64,000 nucleotides of DNA from Ryuthela nishihirai (lineage: Eukaryota; Arthropoda; Arachnida; Araneae; Heptathelidae), in the NCBI GenBank assembly GCA_038380435.1, contig JAWZYU010000019.1, positions 25,693,801-25,757,800 on the forward strand, read 5' to 3'. The notes beneath the pieces were generated by a model. The model was not told the DNA's origin. It did not search any database and worked only from the letters and a program-made list of their open reading frames with translations. The first letter of the stretch is position 1. Every line of letters starts with the position of its first letter. Both the position numbers and the translations under genes were made by a program. Shown here piece after piece: positions 32,501-44,279 of the stretch.

Positions 32501-35500
32501 TTTTAGAAGTTTGCATAATGATTTTTTCAATATTAGATAATAATGAATGAATTTTATAACACAAGATAATTTGTTGTTAATATTCCAGCTTCCATTACTC
32601 ATTAAGTGCTGAATGAATATCGTTGAAATATCAAGATTTAAATAGATTTATGATCTTTAAATTTTCTTTAGCAACATTTTTCCATTAAATACATGTTTTA
32701 GAAGTTATAGTGTTCTGAAGTTATATTCCCATTTACATAACATGGAAATTCTCTAATATTTTGTTAGGGTAGTGTATTTAGCATTCATTAATATTTATTC
32801 AATTAATGGAGATACTTTATATCACTGTAATGGCTAAAAAGGTGAGACATTTAGTTGAAATTATTTTTATCTACAAAGTTACCTTGGGTTGATATTCAGT
32901 AAATAGTGAGTCTGTTGTCCTGTGATGGGTAGTACAGTCCTTATTATTATGAATTCCCAATGTTCTTGATTTTACCATTGTTTTCATTGGGGATTATGTT
33001 GCAAGGTTGACACCAGTTTGAGATTGGCACAGAAAAATGAAATATGATGTTGGAATTTATGATTTGTTGTGCACATTAACCAAAGCATTTGTAGATTTCC
33101 AGCGTATGTCATAATTTCTCCAGAAGAGCAAATAATGTATCTTACTACGTATGAGCTACGTGTTTTGCATTGTTGCTCCAATGCATCATCAGATGAAATA
33201 GTTGTTTTGCAACAGGTACAGATGTTAGCATTCTGCAATCAGTGTTTGGTTATGTTGGGATTGGATCATAATGTATGGAGGGGTGGGAAGTAGTACTTGT
33301 GTGCCTCTATTGAAGGGTTTGGAAAATAGAATTTTGAAGTTATGTTATATTGGTTAGGGTTTATTTTTACAATTGTGGGATATTATGTGTGGTGTTGGTG
33401 TGGGTTTAGTGATAATGTTTGAGACATTATCACTAAATCTAGTTATTGAAGAGTATTTTTCATGCTGAGGGTAGTAGGATTATGCCATTATTACAGGTTT
33501 CATTTCTGTTTATGTATAGTACAAGGTTTTCAGAAAATTTAGTTGGAATTTCATGGCGGATGGAGAATAATATTGTTGCATCATTAAATTTTGGTGTGTG
33601 GTTGTAGGTGATGACAGCTTCAGTTAGGGCTGTTTTTGGTTAGCCTTTTCATAATCTTGATGTTCTGTAAGTCTGGTTGAGAATTGTCTGAAGATTTTGC
33701 CTACATATTTATTTTTCTGGTGCAGTTTTTTCATTTGGCTCCTCAGTAAGGAAGACATAAATGCCACTGGAAGGTTTTTTTAGTTACTGTCATTTCTAAT
33801 TATGTTTCGAGCAGTTATAGGCACAGTATAATTAAATTTACTCATAATTTTCTTCAAAGAGTCTGTGAGATGTGGGATAAGAGGGAATGGTATAATAAAT
33901 TTATTTTTCACAGGATGTGTTGGTAAAACAGGTAAGGTTGGGTTGGATTATTTTACCTCTGAGCGGCACTTTTTTGCACACCATGGGCTAAATGGCCAGG
34001 TCACAAGGACCCCGAAGGCTCAGAGAAGGTTGGGGACCCACTGGAACAGCTGTTGGGAGACAGATGGTAGCCTCCCCATCCAGTGTGTTCTTTAACATGC
34101 ATAGGGTATGGCTCTCCTGCACATGGGACCACAGTTTAACGTCCCATCCGATGGACGGCAGCCTTTCCAAGCCCATCGGTGGTATCTCCTACTGACTATG
34201 GGCAGAGCGGGGAATTTTGCGGAGATAAGAGAACGGTGAGGTTTTTTGTTCTGACTCTACTTTTTTAAAAATATTATTTAAAAATTTATGATTGTAACCT
34301 GCTTATTTGCCTAATTTCATAACATATTTTATTTCCAACTGCAAGAGTTACTCTCTTGAGCAGTATCTGTGGGCTCATAGGAATAGGGTGTGGAATGCTG
34401 AATTTTGGTGATTTAAGGGGTGGGTGGAGTCCTTAAGGATGAAGTTACGGATAAATGGAGCTTATTGGTGAACTGAGGTTTCAACAGATTGGTGGTGCCT
34501 CTGGATATTGTATCAAGAAAGTTTGTTGTTCAATTTTTTGCTGTTTCATGTGTAAATTGTATGGTTAGGAAAACAGTATTGAGTTCAGCTAGTAAGTTAT
34601 TTGGTTGTTTTTGGTTTCCAGGCCAGTTAAAAAAAATTTCATTCATGTACCTTTTCCAAAGTGTGCAGTTGATGGGGTGAAAGCTTAGGATTGTATCTTC
34701 TACATGTTGGAGTACCATGTCTGCTAGAAGTCCCGATAGGGTGAGCTCATGGGGATGCCTTTTGTTTAATGATATTTTTGCTGGTTAATCTAGAAATAAT
34801 TATTAGTTATGGCAAGGTCCAATGCCTCATGCATGCTAAAATATTCAGTTGAAGAGGGCTGTGCAGCTTCCAACCATCTGGTATTCAGTCTCATAATAGT
34901 ATGAACTGTGCTGGGGCACAGGGCTGTGACATCAAAAGAGTGGAAAGTGTAATGGCGGTAAAGTAAAATAGGGGTATTGTGTAGAGTTTGGACAAATTCT
35001 TGGGTGGGGGTTATGGTATAGGGGTTTAACCATTCCGTACCATGATGTATAAAATTTGGTTCACAAAACCTGCATATATGGCCATGGACCATAAAATCAG
35101 TCTTTAGTACCATAAAAAAATAAAAAAATTAACAATATTAAAGTTTGGATTAATATCTTTTATTTATAAGTTCACCAGACAAAAAATTAGTCATCTCCCG
35201 TCATAAGAGGGTTACATCTGTTCGACAGCAATAGAGAACGCACCAGTAATAAACGCATCCTACAAATAGCTGTGCTGTGTGTGCCATGGGGTTCATACAG
35301 TGACAAGAAGTGGTTGTGTGCCATGTGTGTGTTAGTCGCTCTGTGAAACATGGGTCGTGCCAAAGATGTGAATGAGTGGCAAAAAAGTGATATTGTGTTT
35401 TTCCGAGCCAAAGGGCATAGTGTGCAACAAGTTGTTGCCTTTGCAGGTGTCGAAACATACTGTCCAAAGGGTCTTTTATCAGTGGTGTACATTGCACTCC

Positions 35501-38500
35501 ACCGCTAATCATCACCAGAACTGCGGCAGAAAGATTGCTCACCAATAGGGACTTGCCGCAGTGTGTCACACACTGTTAGGAAAAACCACTTTGCAATGAG
35601 GCAGGAATTGCTCCAGTCAGTCAATGTAGGCCTACAACAAGCTGTTTCTGAATGAACACTCCGAAGGGATCTGCACGCCATGGATATCTGGAGCAGAGTA
35701 CCGCGGAAGAGACCCATGTTAACAGCTCTGCACAAGGCTGCACGGCTATAGTGGGCACGGTGTCACCAAGACTGTACTGTTGACTCTTGGGAGCGTGTGA
35801 TCTGGTTGGATGAGTCACGTTTTTGCTTATACACAAATGATGCGAGGTGACAGGTACCTTGTAAGCCGCATGAAGCCTACCATGCGGACTGTGTGCAAGG
35901 TTCTGTTCAAGCTGGAGTAGGCTCTGTGATGTTCTGGGGGTATTTTACGTACGAGGAAATGGGTCCTTTGGTTGCTGTGACATCACACTTGAACCAGAAG
36001 GGCTATATGGAGCTACTGGATGACCACATGTTGCTTTTTGTGCAGCATCTCCACAGTGAACACCAGAAGGATACCCCAGTCTTCCAAGATGACAATTGTC
36101 ATATGCACAGGGCTTGAAGTGTGTCAGATTGGCATGACGAGTATTCTGAACCCTTTGAACATCTCAACTGGCCCACCAAATCCACAGATTTGAATCCCAT
36201 AGAAAACTTGTGGGACTATTTGGGGCAACGAGTGAAATGCTATCTGGTCAGTCTGGCCATCTGGTATCTGGTCAGTCCCAGCCATCTGGTCAGTCTGGCT
36301 GAATTGCGGCATTTGCTTCTGGAAGAGTAGATGAATATTGATGTGCATTACATCCGTACACTAGTGGCATCCATGCCAGACAGGATTTTGGCTGTTCTTC
36401 AGTCTCATGGAGATGTTATGTGCTATTAGGTGACATTCAGTTAGGGGTGACTAATTTTTTGTCCAGTGAGTTTATATATATATATGTAAAATAAAAAAAA
36501 AATACCTTTCTTCCTATAGGGCCCTAAAAAATAGAAAATAAACATAAAGCATATCGATGGTGCAATCAGTTACTGAGTTCTTATTCACTTCAAAGGAAAA
36601 TAGGATGCCGGCAATCTTGTTGAGTAGGTAAATCAGCACCCTATCTTCCTTCAAAGTGAATACGAACTCATTGACTGATTTGAAACATCAATGTGCTTTA
36701 AGTTTATTTTCTACTTTTTAGGGCCCTGATAAGAAGATAGGTATTTTAAAAAATTTTATTTTTTTTTGTCAATAAAAACACCTACTTTCAATAACTTTCA
36801 TTTGATATATGACTCATAAATAGTCGTGTTTCAGGTAGCCTATGTGTAGAGATTGCACAGGATTCCTTTGTTCTTCAAGTAACTAAGAAGTGTGGCAAAG
36901 CAATTTCAGTGAATAATGACTGTTATATTTATTATTTTTTGTGGTAATTGTAAGGTTTTTTTGATAGAATTCATTTGTGAATCTCTTCAATATATTATTT
37001 TGTTTCATGCACATACAAACATGTATGTATATGCTTTTATTTTAGCTATGCCATGATCGAGGATATTTAGTGACACAAGATGAATTGGATCAGACACTTG
37101 ACCAGTTCAAGGATCAGTATGGAGATAAGCCAAGGTAATGGAAGTTATATATTGTTGTTTTTAAATCCATGAGTGTATAATTTTAAAATGAAAAATGGTG
37201 AAATATAACACCATGGTCAGGTCATTTCATACCAATTCAACTAGGCAATTCACCACCTGTCACAGATTTTAATGAAATTAGGTATAAATGTTAGTACACA
37301 TAAAATATGCAATTACCCAAAATTTTTGGGTTTTAAAAAATTATGAGAGGGAAAGTATGCTAAATGCAATCTTAAGTGTAAGTTTTTAATTTTTTCTTTG
37401 TTTCCATGATAAGAGCACAAAATTTGGTGTTCTAGCTGGGGGCTGGGGTATACCCCTCCCACCCTTTGAAAAGGCTAATACCAAAATGGAGGCAAAAAAA
37501 TATGAGATTAACAGGCAATGGACAGAATAATAAAACATCCTCATCTTATGTCAATGGAGAATCAAATTTAGGCTCTGTAACTGGTTAAATACACTGCTGC
37601 TGTTCACAAAAGTCAGAACACTGAGAAGGCATAGCATAAGGTCTGTGACTTGTATGGGGCATGTTGAGCATTTATTACTGAAATGATTAGAGTTTCAAGG
37701 TCATCAGTGCAGTCTTGTTGGCTACAGGTGAATGAGAACATTTTTGACCCTTCCACACAGGTATTTAAAACCCACAGATATCTAAATTTTTAATGCCCAC
37801 AGGTATTTAAAGGGGTGGTAGCAGTGTTTAACTTATCAGTTCTTACGCAGATGTTAAGATATGCCATGCAGATTGGTGTGAGCTCCATATCTCCAGGTGA
37901 ACAAGTTCGATAAAGGGCATATTGTTGACATAAGAGAAGGCAGTCTTTTGTATCAAGAAATTGTGGCTTGTGTTGGACATAGTGTTTCTGTTGTGCATCG
38001 AATACAATGAATGGTTTGAAGATGGGCAATGAACACATCGGGAAGGCTCTGGACTCATCCGTAGATAACCCCATGGGAAGATCACCATTTTTGGAGGCTA
38101 ATTAACAGATTGCTCTGCCTATGGTCTTGACCCAACAGTGGTCAGTAACACATATTCCAATGTTGACAGTAACAGTTCAATCATTCATTGCTCTTTATTG
38201 TAATTTGGACTGCATGCCCCCTGGCCATTGCTAAGTCTTTCTCTGACACTCTAACACAAAGCAGCCAGACAACAGTGGTGCATTAAGTGACTGTAGTGTG
38301 ATAAATTGTACATCATCTTTTCTGATGAATTATGCTACTGTCTGTTTTAATCCAGTGACAGAATCTTTATCCACTGATGGGTTGGTGAGAAGCTCTGAGA
38401 GGTGTGTAATTGGACGAGGCATATAGCACCAACATGGGATTGTGGTGTGAAGTGCAATCAGTTATGAAAGCAAATCTACTCTAGTATGGATCTACACCAC

Positions 38501-41500
38501 CATTACCAGTGCTCATTACATCCAGCACATTTTACAGCTAATAACTCTTTCATACTACTTACAGACTTCCCACATGCCAATATTTCAGCAGGACAATGTT
38601 GGCACGAGAGATGGCAATCTTTCATATGAAGAAATCATGGCTTGTGTGGGATGTAGTGTGCATTAACTGCCACTGTTGAATACCCAAGTCAAAACTGTGC
38701 ATATTCTTCTGTGGCCCTCTAGATCTCCTGATTTATCATCCATCAAAAATGTATGTGTTATGCTCAAATGAAGGTCATGGCAATACCAGCATATCCTGGA
38801 AAATGTAGACAAACTTTGGGCTCAGTGCTTGGAATGCTATTCAACAATCCGTCATCAAACATTTGTTTGACTCAATGCCTTGCTGTGTACAGCAGGCCAT
38901 ACAAACAAGGGTTATTTATTAAACTACTCTGTATGTAACTCTCCAATTGCTTCCATTGTGTAATCATTTGCACACTGAAGTGCCATTGAATTAGGAATAG
39001 GAGACGTTATCCAAATTCAGTACTGCAAGTCCCGCATTTGCGTGCATACATGGCTGAAACTCTGGTCATATATAGCTGTTGGCTTTGGCTTCCCCAAGCA
39101 TTCATCATCAGAAGCATAATGGGAAAGGCACAGGATGTAGATGCATTTGGCAGAGGGCAGATCGTAGATGCCTGACGGATGGGACACTCGATCTCCAAAA
39201 TTGTCATTGTGGATTTTCTTGTATGACAGTTTCAAGTGTTCCAGGAATATGAAACTTCTGGGGAAAAAACAAGCACCAGGACAAACTGCAAAGGATAACC
39301 AGCCTTGAATGATCATGGGCTTTGCCGTCTGGTCCACATTGTACAGATTGATAGGGGCCAGACGTTATCTGAAATCACCTCCCATCTTTTAAATGCGGGT
39401 TCCAGCCGGGAAGTCGGTGCATGGACCGTGCAACGCTCACTTTGTATTGACTTCGAGAGCTGCCAACCATGAGAGTCCCACCTCTAATGGCATGACACCA
39501 GGCTCAATGCCTTGCCTGGGCTAAAGAACATCGAAACTGGACCATCAAAAATTGGCAATGGATAGCCTGGAAGTGATGAATCCCGATTTAAACTTCATTA
39601 TACCGATGGGAGACTGAAGGTTTGACACCAACCTCATGAAGCCATGGATCCTACATGTCAGGTCAGAACAGTACAAGCTGGTATGGCAAAGCAATTTCAC
39701 TGATGGCCTGGGGTGTCTTGGATGTCTATGGGACCTTTGGTACATGTACCGACAACTCTCAATTCATCTTGGTATATAGAACTCATGGCTGACCATTTAC
39801 ACCCATTAATGGCCATTATGCATCCCAATGGAGATGGCGTCTACCAGCAAGACAACTGTTCATCTCACAGTCCAGGTTTGGTTACTGCATGGTTGCAGGA
39901 GCATTCTGCTGACTTTGAAATAATGACTTGGCCACCTAGAAGCCCAGATTTAAATCCAACCGAAAATCTTTGGTTACCGTCGAGCAGAGTGTTCGGGCCC
40001 ATGTTCCATCAGTGATGATTTTGAGAGAATTGTGGATGGCTCTGTAGGATGCATGGGTCGTCATACCTGTAGAACATTTACGCAAACTTGTGGAGTCCGT
40101 GTCTCGTTGTGTGGCAGCCGTTATCAGGGCCAGAGGGGGTCGAACACATTAATAGGTTGCTATCCCTAATTCAATGACACTTCAGTGTATTACTTCAATA
40201 AAGCTACATCGAACCCTCAAATATAAGCGTGCTTTGATTGGTTCTTCTTGGTGTTCTGATTTTTTTGAACACAAGTGTAAATTTTTATGGGAAAGTGACT
40301 GAAGATAAATATAAGAACACAATTTTAAACTGTCTAAATTTCGATTTTTAAACAATATCTGTTCAGTACTTAAAGAGTTATAGGATAAATATTGAATAAC
40401 AGAGATGTCAGTCATAAGAATTCACCTTAGAAGTTAATTAAAACTTAAAAAAAAATAGTATTATTTCAAACCATTTAATAAAATAGGTGTATGTTTCAGA
40501 ATTTTGTACAAATAGTTTTTCAATAACTGTTAGTTTTACGTAAGTTTCTTATCACTTGACTTTTCTGCTTTTAAGTGTTTGAGCTTCCATAGCTCTTTAA
40601 ATACTTAACAAATATTGTTGAAAATCGAGATTTAGATAGATTTAATGAGATTTAAATATCCTATATAAAACTTATTGTAGAAATTACAGATCTTTGAATT
40701 TGACTTTCCATTGACTTAACCTGGAAATGTTTCAATTTTTCTGTTCTGTATCTGTATATACCCCTATTTTTCAAGAAAATTGCTAAAGACCTAAAATGGA
40801 AGGAAAAGTATATACTAGAAAACATTCCAGTTAATTCTGACCCTCCCTTTCCTTCTTTATTATTTTGTAGGTCTGGGCCTGTGTACTAGGTAATTTCTGA
40901 ATGTGAATCCAATAAAAGATAATGGATCCAGGATAGTGCATGGATGTTCTTTTCTTGCATTGTCTTTCCATTGAAATTCTCACAGATCTTCTTTGTGCTT
41001 AGTAAACTAACAGCTCCCTATCCTGTCAGACCTTTTTATTTTTCCTGAAAAAAAATGACAAATAATCTACAATCCCTATCAAGCTTGCCCTGGTTTCTCA
41101 TACAACATACAAACACATAAGTGAACACACAATCATGCCACCTGGTGCAAATCAATATTACAGGATATTCAAATACAGGCAATCCCAGACTTTCAGACAT
41201 AATGTGTTCCTGAAAACATGTCCAAAAGTTGAGTGACAGACTTAGATGCTATAATGGAAATTTTGTTCACAGTTAGCTGAAAAATATAAAATCCCCAATT
41301 ATGGTATATATTTTTAGTTTTTTACCCTTGAGTGTTATTCAAAGTATACAGAGTATTTTTAAGCATTTAAAAGCTACATATGACATCAAATATAATCATA
41401 AAATTAATCTTAAATATTACTCTTTTATTTTAAAACCCACTTGTCTCTACTTACTGATGGGGCATTTATGTATTAAGTAGAAGAGACATATTTTAATGGT

Positions 41501-42593
41501 TGGAGGAAGGGCTTGATGTTGAAGGGGATTGTGATGCAACTTAGATGTTGGAAGCTCTTCTGCTGACTTTGGTGTCTCATCAGCTTTCTTGGAAAATTTG
41601 TCACAAGAAAGTTGAAACATTTCTTTTTTTTTGTTAAAGAAGTACATAGCAAGATGCAATTCTCCCAACATGTATGTGGGCCGTAAACGTTTTTTCTTCA
41701 TTGGGATCAAATTCTCCCATAATGTATAAGAACTTCTCAAGGTAAGTGAAGGCTTCATTGACATTTTTCACATTAAAAGTCTGTGGGAGGACTTTTGTTA
41801 GTTCACCAATGTCCGAAAGACCGAGAACCATATCTGAAAGTTGATTTAAGGTGTCAATTTATGATGTCCAAAAGAATGAGTTGTCTTAAAGTCGAATGTC
41901 TGAAAGAATGAGTGTTTGAAAGTTTAGGAATGCCTTACCTTCTTTAAAATCTCCCATGCCACACTAGGTGCCGATTTAACATCAAGAAAAACAGATCACA
42001 CAGTGCAGCCTCCTAGATATTAATTTTCTATCTGTATGAGTTTTAACTTTTTTCTTCCAGTTCATTTATAAAATTTCATATTTTTAGTAAAACTTTCATG
42101 AAATCTAATATGATTTGGGTTTCCCACGGTACTACAAATGTATTAAATTCTAATTGAAAGGTATTACACTAAATTTTAATTTATGGAAATCATGGAAAAA
42201 AAATGTATTTTTAGATGTGTTAAAACATGGGTTGAGAAGGGAATGTAGCAACCAACAGATTTGAATTGAACATTCCTGCGCAACTAGAGTGGGCTACTGC
42301 TTTTTAATGTTTTACTGACAAGAAGCTGTAGGTCGTGCCAATTAGATCTGTAAATTGATCACATCAAAACTATTCATATTTGTGGGATTAATAGTTCTAA
42401 AAGTTTTGGATTCTGATGTATAAGATATGCAGTTTGCCATTTATTTGCTTGAATTTGTAATTGCATTGATGTAAAATTAATAGAGTTTAAGATTTATTTT
42501 TACATAGCACAATGTGTCCTTTTTTTAATAGTGAAAGAAAACCTACTCGAAGTGATCTGATTGTCTTGGTAGCACATAATGATGACCCAACAG
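29521..42593 (+). CDS. POLR2E: RNA polymerase subunit RPB5 (RPABC1), exons 1-3 of a partial gene
   Basis: Three exons (29521-29577, 37046-37134, 42532-42593) join in frame to give the first 69 codons of the RPB5 subunit shared by RNA polymerases I, II and III. RPB5 is nuclear, contacts downstream DNA in the polymerase jaw, and is normally about 210 residues. The product starts [19 protein letters not shown], continues [20 protein letters not shown] and ends with [15 protein letters not shown], nearly matching animal orthologues throughout the N-terminal jaw domain. Intron phases are 0, 2 and 1. No later exon (expected next: codons like DQMFVFFPE) was found up to 64000, so intron 3 exceeds 21 kb if the gene is intact. 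A truncated gene copy is the alternative, but intact splice sites and absence of disabling changes favour a live gene. Confidence 0.93.
29946..30560. repeat. Triplicated ~200-bp tandem repeat
   Basis: Units begin with CATTCAAATTTCTATAAATC at 29946, 30141 and (TTTTTAT variant) 30356. Units two and three share a ~20-bp insertion (GCATACATACATTTAAAGCA) and are nearly identical, so the last duplication is recent and derived from unit two. Confidence 0.93.
32229..32774. mobile_element. 546-bp fold-back MITE, TA duplication
   Basis: The ends CACTGCCTTACCAAAATATT (32229) and the inverse of CACTACCCTAACAAAATATT (ending 32774) are flanked by TA on both sides. The imperfect inverted repeats run about 210 bp each (TAATTTCCATGTTATG, AACTTCTAAAA, ATGGAAGCTGGAATATT). 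A related, more decayed copy lies at about 40260-40750. No coding sequence. Confidence 0.85.
33147..33203 (-). ncRNA. Hammerhead ribozyme-like motif of Penelope element A
   Basis: The minus strand reads CTGATGA, then TGCATTG-GAGCAA-CAATGCA (a perfect 7-bp stem II), then AAAC and a stem III candidate ACGT/ACGT, closing near a GTA triplet. Penelope-like elements are known to carry hammerhead ribozymes in their terminal repeats. The conserved G before AAA is not present (A instead) and stem I is weak, so this copy is probably inactive. Confidence 0.55.
33937..34235 (-). repeat. SINE-2 inside Penelope element A
   Basis: The minus strand shows the SINE-2 core (GACTATGGGC inverse, GATGGGACGTTAAACTGTGG, GAGAGCCATACCCTATGCAT) and the 3' end AAAGTGCCGCTCAGAGGTAA. 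The insertion splits the Penelope reverse transcriptase from its endonuclease. Confidence 0.9.
35169..36472 (+). mobile_element. Tc1-like transposon, 1304 bp, TA duplication
   Basis: The ends AGTTCACCAGACAAAAAATT (35169) and the inverse AACTCACTGGACAAAAAATT (ending 36472) are inverted repeats of about 27 bp. TA lies outside both (35167-35168, 36473-36474). The size and the internal transposase remnant fit a full-length Tc1 element. It sits just 5' of the Penelope copy A fragment. Confidence 0.92.
35350..36435 (+). pseudogene. Tc1-like transposase, frameshifted
   Basis: The N-terminus [20 protein letters not shown] and [13 protein letters not shown] form the HTH region; after a frameshift, [11 protein letters not shown] continues it. 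The DDE core appears at [12 protein letters not shown] (first Asp, about 35800) and [20 protein letters not shown]. It goes on with [13 protein letters not shown] followed by a stop (36116), then [20 protein letters not shown] with the third acidic residue. A duplicated SLAIWYLVS segment near 36245-36300 is an expansion in the C-terminus. Stops and frameshifts make it inactive. Confidence 0.88.
36500..36860. repeat. Fold-back (palindromic) repeat, copy A
   Basis: The arms around a centre near 36620 are complementary: GGGCCCTAAAAA … GAAAATAAACATAAAGCA on the left pairs with TGCTTTAAGTTTATTTTC … TTTTTAGGGCCC on the right, with further paired blocks (TCAGT, GAGTTC, AAGGAA, TAGG). The same palindrome plus its right extension (CACCTACTTTCAATAACTTT) occurs at 51215. 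Confidence 0.8.
37046..37134 (+). CDS. POLR2E: POLR2E exon 2
   Basis: Preceded by TTTTATTTTAG and followed by GTAATGG. It encodes [20 protein letters not shown], then FKDQYGDKP, and ends in the first two bases of a Ser codon (phase 2). All residues fit the RPB5 N-terminal jaw domain. Confidence 0.95.
37190..37510. repeat. Dispersed repeat of unknown type
   Basis: CACAGATTTTAATGA, AAATGTTAGTACA and ATATGCAATTACCCAAAA recur, diverged and in the same order, at 58285-58310 and 58810-58855. The segment ends before a Tc1-like region. Origin unknown. Confidence 0.4.
37790..38960 (+). pseudogene. Tc1/mariner-like transposase, heavily decayed
   Basis: Scattered plus-strand matches keep Tc1 order: an HTH-like stretch around 37900-37990 (GHIVDI, then [14 protein letters not shown]), a [17 protein letters not shown] first catalytic segment near 38310-38345, FQQDNVGTR near 38580 and a [17 protein letters not shown] segment near 38715-38745. 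No intact frame or terminal repeats were found. This is the oldest of the three Tc1-like copies. Confidence 0.6.
38973..40187 (+). mobile_element. Tc1-like transposon, 1215 bp
   Basis: The ends CACTGAAGTGCCATTGAATT (38973) and the inverse CACTGAAGTGTCATTGAATT (ending 40187) are about 30-bp inverted repeats. TA follows on the right (40188-40189); the left dinucleotide is CA, probably a mutated TA. The inner region keeps a transposase remnant. It is a different family from the 35169 element. Confidence 0.88.
39240..40150 (+). pseudogene. Tc1-like transposase remnant (second family)
   Basis: The best-preserved part (39713-40015) has [20 protein letters not shown], then [20 protein letters not shown] (second Asp of the DDE motif), [20 protein letters not shown] (third acidic residue) and a frameshift afterwards. 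Upstream [10 protein letters not shown] and the [13 protein letters not shown] region are in other frames. The N-terminal HTH is not recoverable. Inactive. Confidence 0.85.
40260..40750. repeat. Second, decayed copy of the 32229 fold-back MITE
   Basis: Shares AATAGTATTATTTCAAACCA, TTTAATAAAAT, a GAGCTTCCATAGCTC-type segment and GAGATTTAGATAGATTTA with 32229-32774 in the same orientation. The terminal repeats are no longer clear. Confidence 0.65.
40920..41045 (+). repeat. SINE-1 fragment, old
   Basis: GCATGGATGTTCTTTTCTTG and CTATCCTGTCAGACC reproduce parts of the SINE-1 body with many changes. Confidence 0.5.
41176..41935 (-). mobile_element. Tigger-derived MITE carrying a transposase C-terminus, TA duplication
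   Basis: The left end CAGGCAATCCCAGACTTTCA pairs with the inverse of the right end (AGGCATTCCTAAACTTTCAA). TA flanks both sides (41174-41175, 41936-41937). On the minus strand inside are [17 protein letters not shown] and [10 protein letters not shown], then in another frame [20 protein letters not shown]. These resemble the C-terminal tail of pogo/Tigger transposases after the catalytic domain. The N-terminal and catalytic parts are deleted. Confidence 0.75.
42532..42593 (+). CDS. POLR2E: POLR2E exon 3
   Basis: Preceded by TTTTTTTAATAG and followed by GTGAGAA. It completes the Ser codon from exon 2 and encodes [20 protein letters not shown], ending with one base of the next codon (phase 1). 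The AHNDDPT motif is highly conserved in RPB5. Confidence 0.95.
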
Positions 42594-43399
42594 GTGAGAA
42601 ATTTAAATTTGTAATCTAATGCATAAAGATGGAAAGACAATCATAAGTTAAAATGTCTCACTATAAGATAGACTTTGTATTCTAAAAATGGGTTGGTTGT
42701 TATATTTTTTGTAATTTACGTTAAGAGTTACAGATTTCTGACTGTGAATGGTTGATTAAAAAGTTAAGATGCAGTTTGTAGAGTAAAGAATTAAAAGTTT
42801 GCCTTTCTTTTGGTAGAAGATTTTTATTATGCAATGGAAGAAAAGGAAGAAAATATTGGGAACTTTATACTTGGGAATTTTTTTATTCAGATCCTTGAAA
42901 AATATATCTGCTTATCCAGTGAACAGTAAAGAAGAATGTCAATAAATTAAAAGCTTGTCAATAAATTAAAAGAAAAATTGTGAACCACATGTTAGTTTGA
43001 AGGCTACAATTGGCTTTCACTTTAGGATCAGTAAGTTTACAATAATGAAACATTTAGAGTTATAGTAAACCCTCAATTTAAGAGACTAATTGGGGGGAAT
43101 GGGTGGCTGTTAAATCCAAATATTTGATAAACAGTGAATGGGATTTTATAAAACCAGAATAACAAGTTAATATGTACTTTTTATTATATTTACTAATTTT
43201 ATATGAAATAGTGACAGACTTGCAAAACTTAATTTTATATTTACATAAGAAATAGCATATGAACGTTGCTGAATATACCGCTTCAACATAGCTTCTTCTA
43301 GTTATATATATTTTTTTCTTTTTGTAATGTATTTTCTTGCCTGACTTTCATCTGTTTTACCATAGCTTCTAATCATAGCAGAAAAAATAAACATAAACG

Positions 43400-43583
43400 A
43401 AACATAAACTTCTTAAGCTTATCTTTTGCTTTAGGACTAACTGACACAGTTTGTTTTTTTACATCATACTCATCGCAAACAAGTACAATGAACACTCCCA
43501 ATTCAAATTTTTTTAATCAGTTCTAGCTTTTGTTTTATACTCCAATTTACTCTTTTTACACCTACTTTTGAAGCCATGACTGA
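43400..43583 (-). pseudogene. pogo transposase N-terminal remnant
   Basis: Starts at the Met complementary to 43581 with ASKVGVKRVNWSIKQKLELI and KKI, then a stop/frameshift, then CDEYDVKKQTVSVSPKAKDK and LKKF. This is the psq/CENP-B helix-turn-helix that binds the element ends. The catalytic domain is deleted. Confidence 0.75.
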
Positions 43584-44279
43584 TTCAAATTTTTATTATA
43601 AAATATCTCAAAAAGTGTAATGCTTTAAAAGATTATTAACTTAAAACTATGGATGGCATATTAGGCACCAGGCAATATTAACTTGCCAAATAAATTTAAA
43701 TGAGGGTTTGTTAAGTATATGGGCATTACTTATTGAGTAAGAAATCAGATGATTGTCAAATATTTAAAATTATATCTTAATCAAAATTCAATTATTGTTG
43801 CTCAAGATTAAAAATAGCAAAGTCGAAATATTCATATAATAAAATTTATTTAGAAAAAAAGACTCGCCATAATATACTGATGAATACAAAAGTCGGAGCA
43901 ACTAAAAGCTCTATTTCTACTAACATCCTTCCTCTTACTAACACTCTCTACTGACTCCCTCCGTGACATAATGTCACTTAGTATTACATACGGTGTAAAC
44001 TGACACGTGTGTTGCAAGTTGGGTAAAACATTTGCATAAACTTACGATCATGTGCTCGCTATGATGCAATGGGGGGGGGGGGTCTTTAACGCTCACATTA
44101 GCGGCTGTCGATCAGAAGTTAGAGTTGCGCATGTGCAACTCCTTTAGTGGATTGGAATGAGAAAAAATGATGGCCAACTAAAAATAATCCCCAAAATAAT
44201 AAGTATAACGTAAATAAAGTAAAACTGGTTAAGGAAAAGGAAACGTGAATGGGTGGACCATCACAACTACCCCTCTCAA

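Larger units (their letters stand above)
33070..35113 (-). mobile_element. Penelope-like retroelement, copy A, decayed
   Basis: In minus-strand order: a reverse-transcriptase fragment (35113-34790) with [20 protein letters not shown], a palm/thumb segment (34718-34530) resembling the family region around the catalytic pair ([13 protein letters not shown], where the usual VDD is mutated) and TIQFTHE. Next comes a SINE-2 insertion (33937-34235), a linker ([19 protein letters not shown]) and a GIY-YIG endonuclease trace near 33690 ([19 protein letters not shown]). A hammerhead-like motif closes the 3' region. Penelope-like elements encode a telomerase-like reverse transcriptase fused to a GIY-YIG nuclease. 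The copy is disabled. Confidence 0.82.
29578..37045 (+). other. POLR2E intron 1 (7.5 kb), filled with transposons
   Basis: Bounded by GTAAGTTT and TTTTATTTTAG. It contains a triplicated ~200-bp repeat, a fold-back MITE, a Penelope-like element with an inserted SINE-2, a Tc1-like element and a fold-back repeat. The stretch 30561-32228 holds no recognised element apart from a G11 tract at 31886-31896. Confidence 0.85.

Noticed and set aside
41447..41831. Host gene for a small protein (65- and 105-codon frames)
   Set aside because: The residues fit the C-terminal tail of pogo/Tigger transposases and lie between inverted repeats with TA duplications.
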